From contig JAJYBU010000012.1 of NCBI GenBank assembly GCA_021778845.1, forward strand, positions 1 to 64,000: a stretch of DNA of 64,000 bases, written 5' to 3'. The notes under the pieces were generated by a model. That model worked only from the letters and a program-made list of their open reading frames with translations. It did no database searches and was not told where the DNA came from. Below are positions 1-10,443 of this stretch, piece after piece; positions within the stretch are counted from its first letter, which is position 1, and the number at the start of each line of letters is the position of its first letter. Position numbers and translations under genes: made by a program. Origin of the DNA: Acidobacteriota bacterium. GTDB taxonomy: Bacteria; Acidobacteriota; Terriglobia; Terriglobales; Acidobacteriaceae.

Positions 1-1
1 C

Positions 2-409
2 GCCCACCTCATCGACGTCTCCGACGCCGCCGACTCCACCTCCGGCAGCGCCCGCCCTGACCCCGTCGCCGACTACAACATCATCACCGCCGAGCTTAAA
101 TCCTTCGACCCCGCCCTCGCCGCCAAGCCCACCGTCCTGGTTGCCGCCAAGGCTGACGTCGCCAACCCCGACAAGCTCAAAAAACTCACCACCTTCGCCA
201 AGCGCAAGAAGCTCCCCCTCTACTTAATCTCAGCCGTAACCGGCGAGGGCATCGAAAAACTGAAGTACGCTCTGGCCGACGCAGTTGAAGCCCACCGCAC
301 CATCGACCTCACCGCCCCGCCCACCATCACCCCGGCCATCTCCAAGCCAGCCAAGCGCAAGCCCAACTACCCGCCCCCGGCCCCAAACGCCAAAACCCGC
401 TCGCGCTAA
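2..409 (+). CDS. obg: GTPase Obg/CgtA, C-terminal part (truncated at window start)
   Basis: Open frame from base 2 to TAA at 407-409; AHLIDVSDA...[28 protein letters not shown]...[12 protein letters not shown] matches the Obg G4/G5 region. Confidence 0.85.
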   Translation, partial: AHLIDVSDAADSTSGSARPDPVADYNIITAELKSFDPALAAKPTVLVAAKADVANPDKLKKLTTFAKRKKLPLYLISAVTGEGIEKLKYALADAVEAHRTIDLTAPPTITPAISKPAKRKPNYPPPAPNAKTRSR

Positions 410-448
410 CTCCAACCGCCCCAGCCCCGCGCACGAAGCCCACCGCAA

Positions 449-1846
449 TCAGGAGGGCTCGCCAAACCGTCCCCGCACCAACCCAAGCGCCTCTCCTTTG
501 CTCGCAACCGAGCCCTCCAATTGCGCATCCTCGGCAACCTCCAGCATCGCCCGAAACTGCGGCCCCGGCTTGTATCCGGATGCAATCAAATCATCTCCGG
601 TCAGTAACAGCCGCGGACGAATCTGTTCCTCGCTCAGCTCTTCATACTTCTCCTTGGCGAACGCATACAGGTCCAGCTTCCCATGCGAGCTCAGGCAATC
701 CGCCCTATGCAGCGCCAGATGCTCCTCAAACTTCGGCAGCCGCAGAAATCGCTTCAGCGTCGACTGCTTCATCTGCATCACATCCCCAAACTGCATATGG
801 TGTTTCACCAGCGCGAGGATCTGCTCCATATCCTCGCCGCTAAACCGCAGCCGCGTCAGGATCCTCCGCGCCACGGCAACTCCCACCTCCACATGCCCAT
901 TGAACCGTATCCGATCTCCTGGCCGGCGCGGGTCCGGAGGCGTAAACGTAGCCGGCTTGCCCACATCATGCAGCAGCATTCCCCAGGCCAGCGTCGCGCT
1001 CGCACCCGCTGGCAGTTGTTCCAGCAGCATCAGCGTATGCACCCACACATCGCCCTCCGGATGAAACTCCGGCGGCTGCTCCACCCCCTGCATGCGCTTC
1101 ACCTCCGGCAGCACCTGAGCCAGCAGCCGCGTCTCATTCAGTGACTCAAACCCTCGCCGCGCCCCGCCCTCGGTCAGAATCTTCGTCAACTCCTCGCGCA
1201 CGCGTTCAGCGGACACAACATCAATCGTCTCCGCCTGCTGCCAGATCGCATCCATCGTTCGCCGCTCGATGCTGAACTCCAGCCGTGCTGCAAATCTCAC
1301 CGCCCGCAGCATCCGCAGCTTGTCTTCGGCAAAACGCATCTGCGGCTCGCCGATCGCCCGCACCAGCCGCGCCTCCAGATCACCCCGCCCACCCACATAA
1401 TCCAGCACGCAGTCCTCGATGCGGTCGCCCGCGTCATACGCCAGCGCATCCAGCAGCAGCCCATTGATGGTGAAGTCGCGCCGCAGCACATCCTCGCGCG
1501 GGTCCAACGAGAACCGCACCGCATCCGGCCTTCGTCCATCGCTGTACGCCCCATCATGACGAAACGTCGCCACCTCGGTCGCCACGCGCTCCCCGGCCTC
1601 CGGCTCCCCCACCCGGTCGATCACCAGCACCACCCCAAAGTGCGCTCCCACAGCCTCAGTCCGTGGAAACGCCGCCAGCACCAGCTCCGGAACCGCTGAC
1701 GTCGCCACGTCGAAGTCCTGCGGCATCACGCCCAGCAGCAGATCGCGCACACATCCACCGGCAAAGTACGCCGCATGTCCCAGCGCGTGCAGCCGCCGCA
1801 CAATCCGCAGCGCCGCTTCATACCCGCTGTTCTCCGATCTCCCCAT
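449..1846 (-). CDS. CCA tRNA nucleotidyltransferase / poly(A) polymerase with HD domain
   Basis: FAGGCVRDLLLG..PQDFDVATSA and LLHDVGKPATF HD motif; start placed at internal Met (MGRSENSG) to avoid overlap with tsaD. Confidence 0.9.
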   Translation of the reverse strand: MGRSENSGYEAALRIVRRLHALGHAAYFAGGCVRDLLLGVMPQDFDVATSAVPELVLAAFPRTEAVGAHFGVVLVIDRVGEPEAGERVATEVATFRHDGAYSDGRRPDAVRFSLDPREDVLRRDFTINGLLLDALAYDAGDRIEDCVLDYVGGRGDLEARLVRAIGEPQMRFAEDKLRMLRAVRFAARLEFSIERRTMDAIWQQAETIDVVSAERVREELTKILTEGGARRGFESLNETRLLAQVLPEVKRMQGVEQPPEFHPEGDVWVHTLMLLEQLPAGASATLAWGMLLHDVGKPATFTPPDPRRPGDRIRFNGHVEVGVAVARRILTRLRFSGEDMEQILALVKHHMQFGDVMQMKQSTLKRFLRLPKFEEHLALHRADCLSSHGKLDLYAFAKEKYEELSEEQIRPRLLLTGDDLIASGYKPGPQFRAMLEVAEDAQLEGSVASKGEALGLVRGRFGEPS

Positions 1847-1889
1847 TCGGCCCTCTACGCTCTCCACTCTATCCTCTACACTCTGTTTA

Positions 1890-3077
1890 ATGCCCAGCAC
1901 CCTCATCCTCGGTATCGAGAGCTCCTGCGACGAGACCTCCGCAGCCGTCGTCCGCAACGGCCAAGCAGTCCTCTCCAACGTCGTCGCCTCGCAGCTCATC
2001 CACAGCAACTACGGCGGCGTCGTACCCGAGCTAGCCTCCCGCGAGCACCTCCGCGCCATCGTCCCCGTCGTCCGCGAGGCCATGCAGCGTGCCAACGTCG
2101 CCTACTCCGATCTCGCCGCCATCGCCGTCACCGAAGGCCCAGGCCTCGCCGGAGCCCTGCTCGTCGGCATCAGCTTCGCCAAGGCCCTGGCCTTCGGCGC
2201 CAACCTCCCGCTCATCGCCGTCAACCACCTCGAAGGCCACATCCACGCCGTTCTCATGGACGCAACCACGGCCTTCGCCGACGCCTCCCCACTCCTCGCC
2301 CTCGTCGTCAGCGGCGGCCACACCCACCTCTACCTCGCCACCCAAACGCCCGAACAAACGTGGCACTACCGCAACGTAGGCAAGACCCTCGACGACGCCG
2401 CCGGCGAGGCCTTCGACAAGGTCGCCAAGCTCCTCGGCCTCCCCTACCCCGGCGGCCCCTGGATCGACGCCCTCGCCTCCCTCGGAACCGCCGACACCCG
2501 CCTCTTTCCCTTCGCGCAGATCAAACAAAAGGCCACCGGCAACACCGCCCCCAAGCTCGCCCGAGAAGCCGCCCTCCAACCCAACGACGATCCCGCCCGC
2601 TTCGACATGTCCTTCTCCGGCATCAAAACCGCCGTCCGCCGTTACGTCGAACTGCACCACATGCAGCCCGCGATCGCAACCCGCGACGATGCCTTCCGCG
2701 CCATCGGCCTGCACAAAGCAAAGCCCGACACCATGAACCTCGCCCGCGCGCTCCCTTACTTCGACGCGCCAACCCTCAACCTCATCGCCAGCTTCCAGAA
2801 CGCGGTCGTCAAGAATCTCGCCCGCTCCGCCTTCCATGCAGCCGAGCACTACGGCGTCCGCAGCCTCCTCGTCAGCGGAGGCGTCTCCGCCAACAGCGAA
2901 CTCCGCCGCCACATCACTGCCGAAGCCACCCGCCGCAACCTCCCCGTCGCCTTCCCAGCCATCGCTCTCTCCACCGATAACGCCGCCATGATCGCCGCCG
3001 CCGCCTTCCCCAAGTTCCTCACCCGGGACTTCGCCCCCGACACGCTCGAACCCACACCCCAGCTTCGCCTCGGCTGA
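1890..3077 (+). CDS. tsaD: tRNA N6-adenosine threonylcarbamoyltransferase TsaD
   Basis: LGIESSCDETSAAVV, NHLEGHIHAV, VVSGGHTHLYL, SGGVSANSELR. Confidence 0.96.
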   Translation: MPSTLILGIESSCDETSAAVVRNGQAVLSNVVASQLIHSNYGGVVPELASREHLRAIVPVVREAMQRANVAYSDLAAIAVTEGPGLAGALLVGISFAKALAFGANLPLIAVNHLEGHIHAVLMDATTAFADASPLLALVVSGGHTHLYLATQTPEQTWHYRNVGKTLDDAAGEAFDKVAKLLGLPYPGGPWIDALASLGTADTRLFPFAQIKQKATGNTAPKLAREAALQPNDDPARFDMSFSGIKTAVRRYVELHHMQPAIATRDDAFRAIGLHKAKPDTMNLARALPYFDAPTLNLIASFQNAVVKNLARSAFHAAEHYGVRSLLVSGGVSANSELRRHITAEATRRNLPVAFPAIALSTDNAAMIAAAAFPKFLTRDFAPDTLEPTPQLRLG

Positions 3078-3134
3078 AGGCTCCAACTCAGCTAAAATCA
3101 AAAGAGTATAGACAACAGCAGAAAGTAGCCTGCG

Positions 3135-4748
3135 GTGCGGCGCGCAAGCGTCTCGCCCAGCGGCAATTGGCGACGCGTGGCACTCGAACTCTTCAACACT
3201 CTCTCCGGTAAAATCGAACCGCTCTTCGCCTCCGACGGCCACGTCCTGCGCTTCTACTGCTGCGGCCCCACCGTCTACGACTACGGCCACATCGGCAACT
3301 TCCGCACCTTCCTCCACGTCGACCTGCTGCGCCGCACCGCCCGCCTCCACGGCCTCGCCCTGCACCACGTCATGAACATCACCGACGTCGACGACAAGAT
3401 CATCCGCAACGCCGCCGCCGCCGGCCAGCCCATCGCCGAGTACACCACCAAGTACGAGCGCGCCTTCTTCGAAGACATGGACGCCCTCAACATCGAGCGC
3501 CCCGAAGACATCGCCCGCGCCACCGAAAACATCCCCGGCATGGTCTCCCTCATCGAACGTCTCGCCGCCCAGGACATCGCCTACAAGGCCGAGGACGGCA
3601 GTTGGTACTTCCGCATCGCCCGCTTCCCCGGCTACGGCAAGCTCTCCAAGAAGGACCTTCACGGCATCGAAGACGGTGCCCGCGTAGACCTCGACGAGTA
3701 CGACAAGGACTCCGCCCGCGACTTCGCCCTCTGGAAGGCCACCAAACCCGGCGAAGCCTCATGGGAAACGCCCCTCGGCCCCGGCCGCCCCGGCTGGCAC
3801 ATCGAGTGCTCCGCCATGGCCATCAAATATCTCGGCGACTCCTTCGACCTCCACGCCGGCGGTGAAGACCTCATGTTCCCGCACCACGAAAATGAGATCG
3901 CCCAATCTGAAGCCGCCACGCACCACCCCTTCGCGCGCCACTGGTTCCACGTCCGCTTCCTGCTCGTCGAAGGCAAAAAAATGTCCAAGTCCGAGGGCAA
4001 CTTCTTCACCCTCCGCGACCTCCTTCTCAAGGGCTATCGCGCATCGGCCATCCGCTTCCTTCTGCTCAGCGTGCCCTACCGCCACCAGCTCAACTTCACC
4101 TTCGACGGCCTCACCGAATCCACCAACGCCATCGAGCGCCTGCGCACCTTCCACGACCGCATCCGCACCGGCAACTGGCCCGAGAGCATCTCCGTCCCCC
4201 ACCAGGATTCGTCCGCTCGACCGGAGCGCAGCGAAGGGGAGAGACCTGCCGTTGCCGCGGCGACCAGCGCCCTGACGGAAACAATCCGCAAGGGCAACGC
4301 CGACTTCACCGCCGCCCTCGCCAACGACCTCAACACCGCCGAAGCCCGCGCCGCCATCTTCGACGTCCTCCGCGCCGTCAATACGGCCGCCGACCACTCC
4401 CGCCTCACCCGCTTCGACGCCGAAGAAACCATCGCTCTCCTCGACAAATTCGACTCCATCTTCGCGGTCCTCAATAACGGGGAAGCGGACCGCGACGCCG
4501 AACTCACCCGGGCCGCTCTCCGCTGGGCCGAAGCCGAAGGCCGCATGGCCGACGTCTCCCCCGACGTCCTCGAAAAATTCGGCAGCACCAGCCTCACCGA
4601 CGCCGCCATCGACGCCCTCGTCGCCGAGCGCACCCAGGCCAAGAAGCAGCGCAACTTCGCCCGCGCCGACGCCATCCGCAACGACCTCCTCGAAAAAGGC
4701 ATCCTCCTCGAGGACTCCAAGGACGGCGTCCGCTGGAAGCGCAAGTAG
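3135..4748 (+). CDS. cysS: Cysteine--tRNA ligase
   Basis: CCGPTVYDYGHIGNFRTF, GWHIECSAM, HHENEIAQ, KMSKSEGNF; DALR domain after a repeat-derived linker. Confidence 0.96.
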   Translation: MRRASVSPSGNWRRVALELFNTLSGKIEPLFASDGHVLRFYCCGPTVYDYGHIGNFRTFLHVDLLRRTARLHGLALHHVMNITDVDDKIIRNAAAAGQPIAEYTTKYERAFFEDMDALNIERPEDIARATENIPGMVSLIERLAAQDIAYKAEDGSWYFRIARFPGYGKLSKKDLHGIEDGARVDLDEYDKDSARDFALWKATKPGEASWETPLGPGRPGWHIECSAMAIKYLGDSFDLHAGGEDLMFPHHENEIAQSEAATHHPFARHWFHVRFLLVEGKKMSKSEGNFFTLRDLLLKGYRASAIRFLLLSVPYRHQLNFTFDGLTESTNAIERLRTFHDRIRTGNWPESISVPHQDSSARPERSEGERPAVAAATSALTETIRKGNADFTAALANDLNTAEARAAIFDVLRAVNTAADHSRLTRFDAEETIALLDKFDSIFAVLNNGEADRDAELTRAALRWAEAEGRMADVSPDVLEKFGSTSLTDAAIDALVAERTQAKKQRNFARADAIRNDLLEKGILLEDSKDGVRWKRK

Positions 4749-4764
4749 CCGCACAAACCAGCAC

Positions 4765-5901
4765 TTATTGAGCCCCGGCCATCTCCTTAGAATTCACGCG
4801 GCGACTCTTCTCCTGCTCCTCTAAGTCGAACTTCCTCGCCACCCCATGACCGTACCGGATCAACGGCCGCTCAATCAGATAGTAGCTCGCAATCGCGCAG
4901 CCAAATGCGGTGCACCAGCACAGCAACTTGTGCGAACGAAAGCTGCCCGGCGCCGGCGCCACCAGCGGATTGAAGAAAAGTTCCTGCCACAGATACAAGC
5001 TGTAGGAGATCCGCCCCACAAATCTAACGGGCGCAAGCTCAAGAAGCCGGCTCGTCATCGAGTCCCGATGCAGCATCGTCGACGCCAGCAACAGCGGGTA
5101 CACCGTAATACCGAGTGCGTGATCGGACCGCGAGTGGTGGAACGTGACGCGCGCAAACACCCCGGCCGTGTACAGAAGCGCCACCCACGGATAGAGATAG
5201 GTCTTCGCCAGCTCCCTCACCCTCTCACGATTTAACGCCAGCGCGAAGACACAACCTAGAAAAATCTCCCCAATCACCGTATCGGTACGCAGATAAATCA
5301 GCGGCGTAAATCCCTGCAGTCGCGGTGTCGCCATCACAAACACTCGCCACACTTCAAAGATCACCACCAGCGCCGAGAGCACCGCCAGTCGATAGCGGCG
5401 GCACAGCACCAGAAATCCCGGTAGAAAAAGATAGAACTGTTCCTCAACCGCCAGGCTCCAGAAGTGTGCGGTCTCCCAGTTGGTCGCCGTGCGCGGAAGG
5501 AAGCTGCGAACCATCAGTGCAGAGCCTGCAATCGCCGACCACACCTGCGGTATCTTCCCCCACAGCATCAAAATCGAGATCACCGCGAGATAGGTCAGCG
5601 CGGCCGGCTGAATCCGAAAAAATCTTCGCGTATAAAAACTGCGCAGCGAGATCCCGCCAAAGCGTTGCTCCTCGCGCAGCAACCGATTGCAGATCAGCAA
5701 TCCGCTCAGCGCAAAGAACAACTGCACGCCGCGACCGCCGTTGGCCCTCAGCCATTCGTTGGATACCCAGCCATATCTCCACACCAGACTGTGACCCATC
5801 AACACCCAAAGGATGGCGACCGTGCGCCAGCCATCAAGGGTCGGAAGATAGCCGCTACTCTCCCTTTGTTTGCTCGGGCTCACAACAGACTTGTTGCGCA
5901 T
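4765..5901 (-). CDS. Acyltransferase family 3 (OafA/YrhL-like)
   Basis: LDGWRTVAILWVLMGHS, FFALSGLLICNRLL, WSLAVEEQFYLFLP; multi-TM. Confidence 0.88.
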   Translation of the reverse strand: MRNKSVVSPSKQRESSGYLPTLDGWRTVAILWVLMGHSLVWRYGWVSNEWLRANGGRGVQLFFALSGLLICNRLLREEQRFGGISLRSFYTRRFFRIQPAALTYLAVISILMLWGKIPQVWSAIAGSALMVRSFLPRTATNWETAHFWSLAVEEQFYLFLPGFLVLCRRYRLAVLSALVVIFEVWRVFVMATPRLQGFTPLIYLRTDTVIGEIFLGCVFALALNRERVRELAKTYLYPWVALLYTAGVFARVTFHHSRSDHALGITVYPLLLASTMLHRDSMTSRLLELAPVRFVGRISYSLYLWQELFFNPLVAPAPGSFRSHKLLCWCTAFGCAIASYYLIERPLIRYGHGVARKFDLEEQEKSRRVNSKEMAGAQ

Positions 5902-6008
5902 TCCCTCTCTCGTGTCGCACTCGCCAAGCTTCGATCTGGACCCACCTGAGCATGGGACGCCAACGGCTTGATGAGGCGAGAATCGATTCAACCACTTGCT
6001 CGTCCAGA

Positions 6009-6986
6009 CTACTCCACCGCCTCGCCCGCCATCCCCACAATCTCGCGCTTACCGCGATCCACGCGGCTGTACACCACCATCGCGACCGCGCACACAATCA
6101 CCGCCATCCCCGCAATCTCAGTCTTCACCAATCGCTCGTGCAGCAACAGCGCACCCAGCAACACCGCAATCACCGGATTCACAAACGCATACGTCGACAC
6201 CTTCGTCACCGCAACGTTTTGCAGCAGGTACGTAAACGCCACCAGCCCAAACAGCGATCCAAAGATTGACAGGTACACGATCGCGCCAAAGCCCGGCCAC
6301 GTCCACACCGCGCGATGCAGCCCGCCGCCCCCTACCGCGACCATCGCATTGAAGATCCCCGCCGCTCCAATCTGCCATCCCGTAGCCACAAACGTATCCG
6401 CCGTAAACTGAAATCGCCGCGACAGCACCGCTCCAATCGCGAACGCCAGCGCCGCACTCAGCAGCATCCCCACGCCCAGCAGTGTCTTCGATCCGGCCAC
6501 GCTCGCATGCATCGACGGCCACACCAGCACGCTAATCCCCAGCGTTCCCAGCATCGTTCCCGTCCACCCGCGCTTGTTCAACGCATCGCCGTCCGGCAGC
6601 ACCCACTCAATCAGCGCAATCATAATCGGCGTCATCGACACCACCAGCGACGCAAACCCCGACGCCACCATCTTCTCCCCCCACGTCAGCAGCATATTGT
6701 TCGCTGACATGAACAGCAGACCCACCAACACCAACTTCCAACCCTCGCCCTTCGGCACGCGCAAACTCTTCCCGCGCATCACGCTGATCAGCACAATCAG
6801 CGTCGCCGAAATCAGCGACCGCGTCGCCGACACCACCGGCACCGGCAGATGCTCCCCCGCAATATGGATCGCCCCATACGTCGATCCCCAAAACAAATAC
6901 ACGCTGCCAAAGGCCAGCAGCACCATCGTCGATTTCGGCAGCCGAGACAACATCTCCTCCCATCCTACGGGAGTCGCGCTCCGCAC
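6009..6986 (-). CDS. EamA/DMT family transporter
   Basis: Ten-TM pattern; FWGSTYGAIHIA, PVIAVLLGALLLHERL. Confidence 0.88.
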   Translation of the reverse strand: MRSATPVGWEEMLSRLPKSTMVLLAFGSVYLFWGSTYGAIHIAGEHLPVPVVSATRSLISATLIVLISVMRGKSLRVPKGEGWKLVLVGLLFMSANNMLLTWGEKMVASGFASLVVSMTPIMIALIEWVLPDGDALNKRGWTGTMLGTLGISVLVWPSMHASVAGSKTLLGVGMLLSAALAFAIGAVLSRRFQFTADTFVATGWQIGAAGIFNAMVAVGGGGLHRAVWTWPGFGAIVYLSIFGSLFGLVAFTYLLQNVAVTKVSTYAFVNPVIAVLLGALLLHERLVKTEIAGMAVIVCAVAMVVYSRVDRGKREIVGMAGEAVE

Positions 6987-6993
6987 GTTGCCT

Positions 6994-9819
6994 CTAGAAG
7001 TGAAAGCCCAACTCCGCCGTCATCGCCCTCGGCGTCACATAGTGCGTTCCACTGAACGTAGAGAGAAAGTTATACAGCGCATACTTGTTCGTGAAGTTGA
7101 CTGCGGTCAGCATCAAGCTCCATTTGTACCTGTGCCCATTGAACAGATTGTCCTCACCCAGCGACGCGTCGAAGAGATTCCGCGGCTGAATGCGTGGCGG
7201 ATTATGGTCATTGCCCCCGGTGCCCGGAGCAGGAATGTTGATCTGCGTCGAACCCAACTGCGAAGCCAGGCAAGCATAGTACGGCGTGCCCGCGACCGGC
7301 GCGCCAATCTGGTTGCGCCCATTCGCCTTCACCCCACCGCAACTGAACCCGGCCTGAAACTCCTCGTCCGGAGTCAACGGCAGGTACACCTTCGCTCCCG
7401 TCACTGGATTAATCGTGGGAGGAATATTGTTGTCCACCAACTCCACCGCGGGCTGGCCATTCAGCGTCGTCGAAGTGTTCGGGCAGGCCGTGTTCGGATC
7501 ATTCGACACCGGGTTATAGCAAGGCGTCGAACCCGCCACCATGCCACTATCAAACCGCCAGTTGAAACTCACCCACGGGCTGAACTTTCCCGGAATCTGA
7601 TACTGCACATGCGTCGTCTCGTTGAACTTCTCATCATGATCGATCCGGAACGGATAGTACGTCGTCCCCTGCGCAACGCCGCCCGTTGCTCCAGCGCCCG
7701 CCACCTGCGGCCCAATGAACCGCGCCGCCACCGACGACATCACCACAAACGCCGAAAATCCGCGATACGTCGGCACCTCCGCATGCAGCGCATAGCCCGG
7801 TATCTTCGAACTGTGCCAGTCGATCGGAAACGTAATCGGCGTATTGCCCAGCACACTGAAGTCGAACGCATTGTGCGTGTACTTCCAGATGTACTCGCCC
7901 GAGAGAATCAGGTGCCTTCCGGCAGCCTGCTGAAATCCAGCATGAAACTCATTGCGAAATCCCGGCTGCAGAATCGTGCCAACGCCAGGGCTGCAACCCA
8001 GCAGCGGCGACAGCACATCGCTCCCGCAGCCCAGGCTCGAAAGCACCAAGTTTTCATTGAACGGCGACTCCAGCGTCCGCGCATACGAGAGCCGCAGAAT
8101 GCTGGCCGTCTTCTTCACCGCATATGAAACGCCCACCCGCGGCTCCGCCTGCCGCGCCACCGCGAGTCCGTTGTACAGGTCGCCGCGCATGCCCAGATTG
8201 AACAGCCAGTTCCCGGCCGTGATCTGGTCCTCCAGATACAGCCCAACCTCCTTCACATCCGTGTGTCCAACAAAGTCATACAGCGCGCCGCCACGAGTCA
8301 GATCGTACGGCGCCAGCGCGGAGATAAAGTTCGGGTTTGGCAGCACCGCCCCGCCAGCACACGTCGATGCCGTATACCCCGCAACCGGATTCCCATTCAC
8401 ATCCATGCACGGCGAGTTGAACGTATTGTTCACCACTCCCAGCTTGTCATCCTCGCGCAGAAACGTCTGCGAGTACGTTCCACCCAGCTTTACATTGTTC
8501 ACGCCCTTCACATACGAGACGTAGCCATGCACTCCGGTGTTCGTCAACGATCGTGCCTGTCCGATCGTCTCGTTCTGCAGCGTCACCGGCCCGAGATCGG
8601 CGAGCGGATCCTTGCTCGGGTAATAGTTGTAAGCATCCCTCCGCACATACACTCCGACATTCGCCACCGCATACTGATTGAACGTGTGCGTATACGACGG
8701 CGCAATGTCATACGTAAGAATCTGCGATCGCTGATCCGTATTCCCCACATCGCCGAAGACCGGATGTGCCGTGTCCCCGCCGCTGATCACGTTTTGAACA
8801 TTGAGATTGTCGAACGCATTCGGATTCTGAAACCACGACCGGCTGACATTCACATTAAGTTGCAGCGCACCCTTGGTCGACAGTTGCCGGTCCACGCGTT
8901 CGAACGTATTCAACTCATTGCCCTTGTCATGAAACACCGTGAACTCCGGCGGATCGAGAAAGCGCCCGGTGTTCAGCCCATCGACCTCGAAAAAATTCCC
9001 CCAGCTCTTCCCGCCATAGCTGATGTCGTACGACCCCGTCGCTGAACCAAACGTCCCATACGACGTCGACACCGATCCCGTTGGCGTCTTAACTCCCAGC
9101 CCCGACCGCGTCGTCACATCGATCACCAGGCTCGTCTTTCCCCCATACTCCGCCGGCGGCGCTCCCGAAATCACCTCGATCGACTGCACCGAGTTGGATG
9201 GAATCTGGTTCGAAAACACCTTGCTCTGCTGATCCGTAATCGGCTGCCCATCAATCGAGAACGAGTTCGACGCATGATCGCCCAGCCCATGAAACAGTCC
9301 ATTCGAATCCGCCGCAACCCCCGGCGATGCCAGCGTTACCAGCGAACTCAGCGATGACGACTGACTCTCAAGCGGCAGCTTGTCGAACGTTCCGCGATCC
9401 AGATCCGTATGAAACGTCGAGTCGTTCTGCTCCATGTCCTCCGGTGCTTCCACCGTAACGCTCTGCGACGAAGTCGCCACCTGCAGCGCCACCGGCACAC
9501 TCACCATCGCTCCAGCATTCACCTGCACCATCTTCAAAAACGGCTGGAATCCGGCATAGTTCACCGTCAGCTTGTACGGACCCAACGGCAGATTAGCGAA
9601 CCGGAACTGCCCGCCAGAGTCAGCCACCATCGTCCGCGAGGTTCCACTCGTCGAACTCGAAATCACCACCGTCGCCCCTGGGATCACAGCTCCGGTCGAG
9701 TCCGTCACCATTCCATTCACACTTCCCAACGCACTCTGACCCCTCGCCGTCCCACCACAAATCGCGACCATCAGCGCCAGCATCGGCCCCGCGAGTCGCA
9801 ATCGAAAAAATCTCTGCAT
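6994..9819 (-). CDS. TonB-dependent receptor with N-terminal carboxypeptidase-regulatory-like domain
   Basis: GSVNGMVTDSTGAVIPGATVVI; IEVISGAPPAEYGGKTSLVIDVTTRSG; C-terminal LGFHF. Confidence 0.92.
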   Translation of the reverse strand: MQRFFRLRLAGPMLALMVAICGGTARGQSALGSVNGMVTDSTGAVIPGATVVISSSTSGTSRTMVADSGGQFRFANLPLGPYKLTVNYAGFQPFLKMVQVNAGAMVSVPVALQVATSSQSVTVEAPEDMEQNDSTFHTDLDRGTFDKLPLESQSSSLSSLVTLASPGVAADSNGLFHGLGDHASNSFSIDGQPITDQQSKVFSNQIPSNSVQSIEVISGAPPAEYGGKTSLVIDVTTRSGLGVKTPTGSVSTSYGTFGSATGSYDISYGGKSWGNFFEVDGLNTGRFLDPPEFTVFHDKGNELNTFERVDRQLSTKGALQLNVNVSRSWFQNPNAFDNLNVQNVISGGDTAHPVFGDVGNTDQRSQILTYDIAPSYTHTFNQYAVANVGVYVRRDAYNYYPSKDPLADLGPVTLQNETIGQARSLTNTGVHGYVSYVKGVNNVKLGGTYSQTFLREDDKLGVVNNTFNSPCMDVNGNPVAGYTASTCAGGAVLPNPNFISALAPYDLTRGGALYDFVGHTDVKEVGLYLEDQITAGNWLFNLGMRGDLYNGLAVARQAEPRVGVSYAVKKTASILRLSYARTLESPFNENLVLSSLGCGSDVLSPLLGCSPGVGTILQPGFRNEFHAGFQQAAGRHLILSGEYIWKYTHNAFDFSVLGNTPITFPIDWHSSKIPGYALHAEVPTYRGFSAFVVMSSVAARFIGPQVAGAGATGGVAQGTTYYPFRIDHDEKFNETTHVQYQIPGKFSPWVSFNWRFDSGMVAGSTPCYNPVSNDPNTACPNTSTTLNGQPAVELVDNNIPPTINPVTGAKVYLPLTPDEEFQAGFSCGGVKANGRNQIGAPVAGTPYYACLASQLGSTQINIPAPGTGGNDHNPPRIQPRNLFDASLGEDNLFNGHRYKWSLMLTAVNFTNKYALYNFLSTFSGTHYVTPRAMTAELGFHF

Positions 9820-9986
9820 GAAAACTCCTGTCTGTTGAGACCAAGAAGCCGAAGCTCCTATGCGGCTACGGCCTGTCCAGCATCAGCACCACCTCGGCGC
9901 AACGGCTGCACTCCGTTAAGAGAACCGCCAGGCTTAACGCCCCTCTTCGTGCTCACTCCAGCACGGCGATCTCTCACGACAATCTG

Positions 9987-10355
9987 TTACAGGGTCTCTA
10001 CAGGCGGGGGCCTGCTAAACATCGCAAAGTGCCACAGCGTCTCAGGCGCATGATTGACGCCCTGTGCCACCTCGCACTCCACCAGCACCATCCGCACCAG
10101 CGCGACATGCGTCGCCACCGGCAGCGCCGAGTGCATCGCCATGCACAGCGGACAGCTTTCCTCTCCACCCGGCGTCTGCGAACCATCCACAGCCGCCGTA
10201 GCCCGCACCGCCTTTTGTGGCAGCCACTCGCCGTGGATGTGGATCGCCTGCGCCGAACTCGCACCCACCACCAGCAGCAAACACGCGAACGCCAGCACCT
10301 GCACCCACAAGGAATGCGCATGCTCGACAGCTCCGCGTTTTGCTCGCTTCGTCAA
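9987..10355 (-). CDS. Small secreted/membrane protein with CPLC motif (DUF2946-like)
   Basis: N-terminal hydrophobic segment, HIHGEW, EESCPLCMAMHSALP; directly upstream of the TonB receptor on the same strand. Confidence 0.5.
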   Translation of the reverse strand: MTKRAKRGAVEHAHSLWVQVLAFACLLLVVGASSAQAIHIHGEWLPQKAVRATAAVDGSQTPGGEESCPLCMAMHSALPVATHVALVRMVLVECEVAQGVNHAPETLWHFAMFSRPPPVETL

Positions 10356-10443
10356 GGGTTCACGTCACCGGAAAGTTCGATCCAATCGACCTCTTCCAGT
10401 ATGACGCATTTTCAGCGGCGAAAGACTCCCGAACGCAACTCCT

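Noticed and set aside
1775-2980. 401-aa plus-strand Arg/Pro/His-rich ORF
   Set aside because: Frame-shifted shadow of tsaD with no domain.
2031-3662. 543-aa minus-strand ORF
   Set aside because: Antisense to tsaD/cysS with low-complexity G/V/E composition; shadow ORF.
9820-9990. Possible cobalamin-type riboswitch upstream of the TonB receptor
   Set aside because: No recognizable B12-box or other riboswitch consensus when read on the minus strand.
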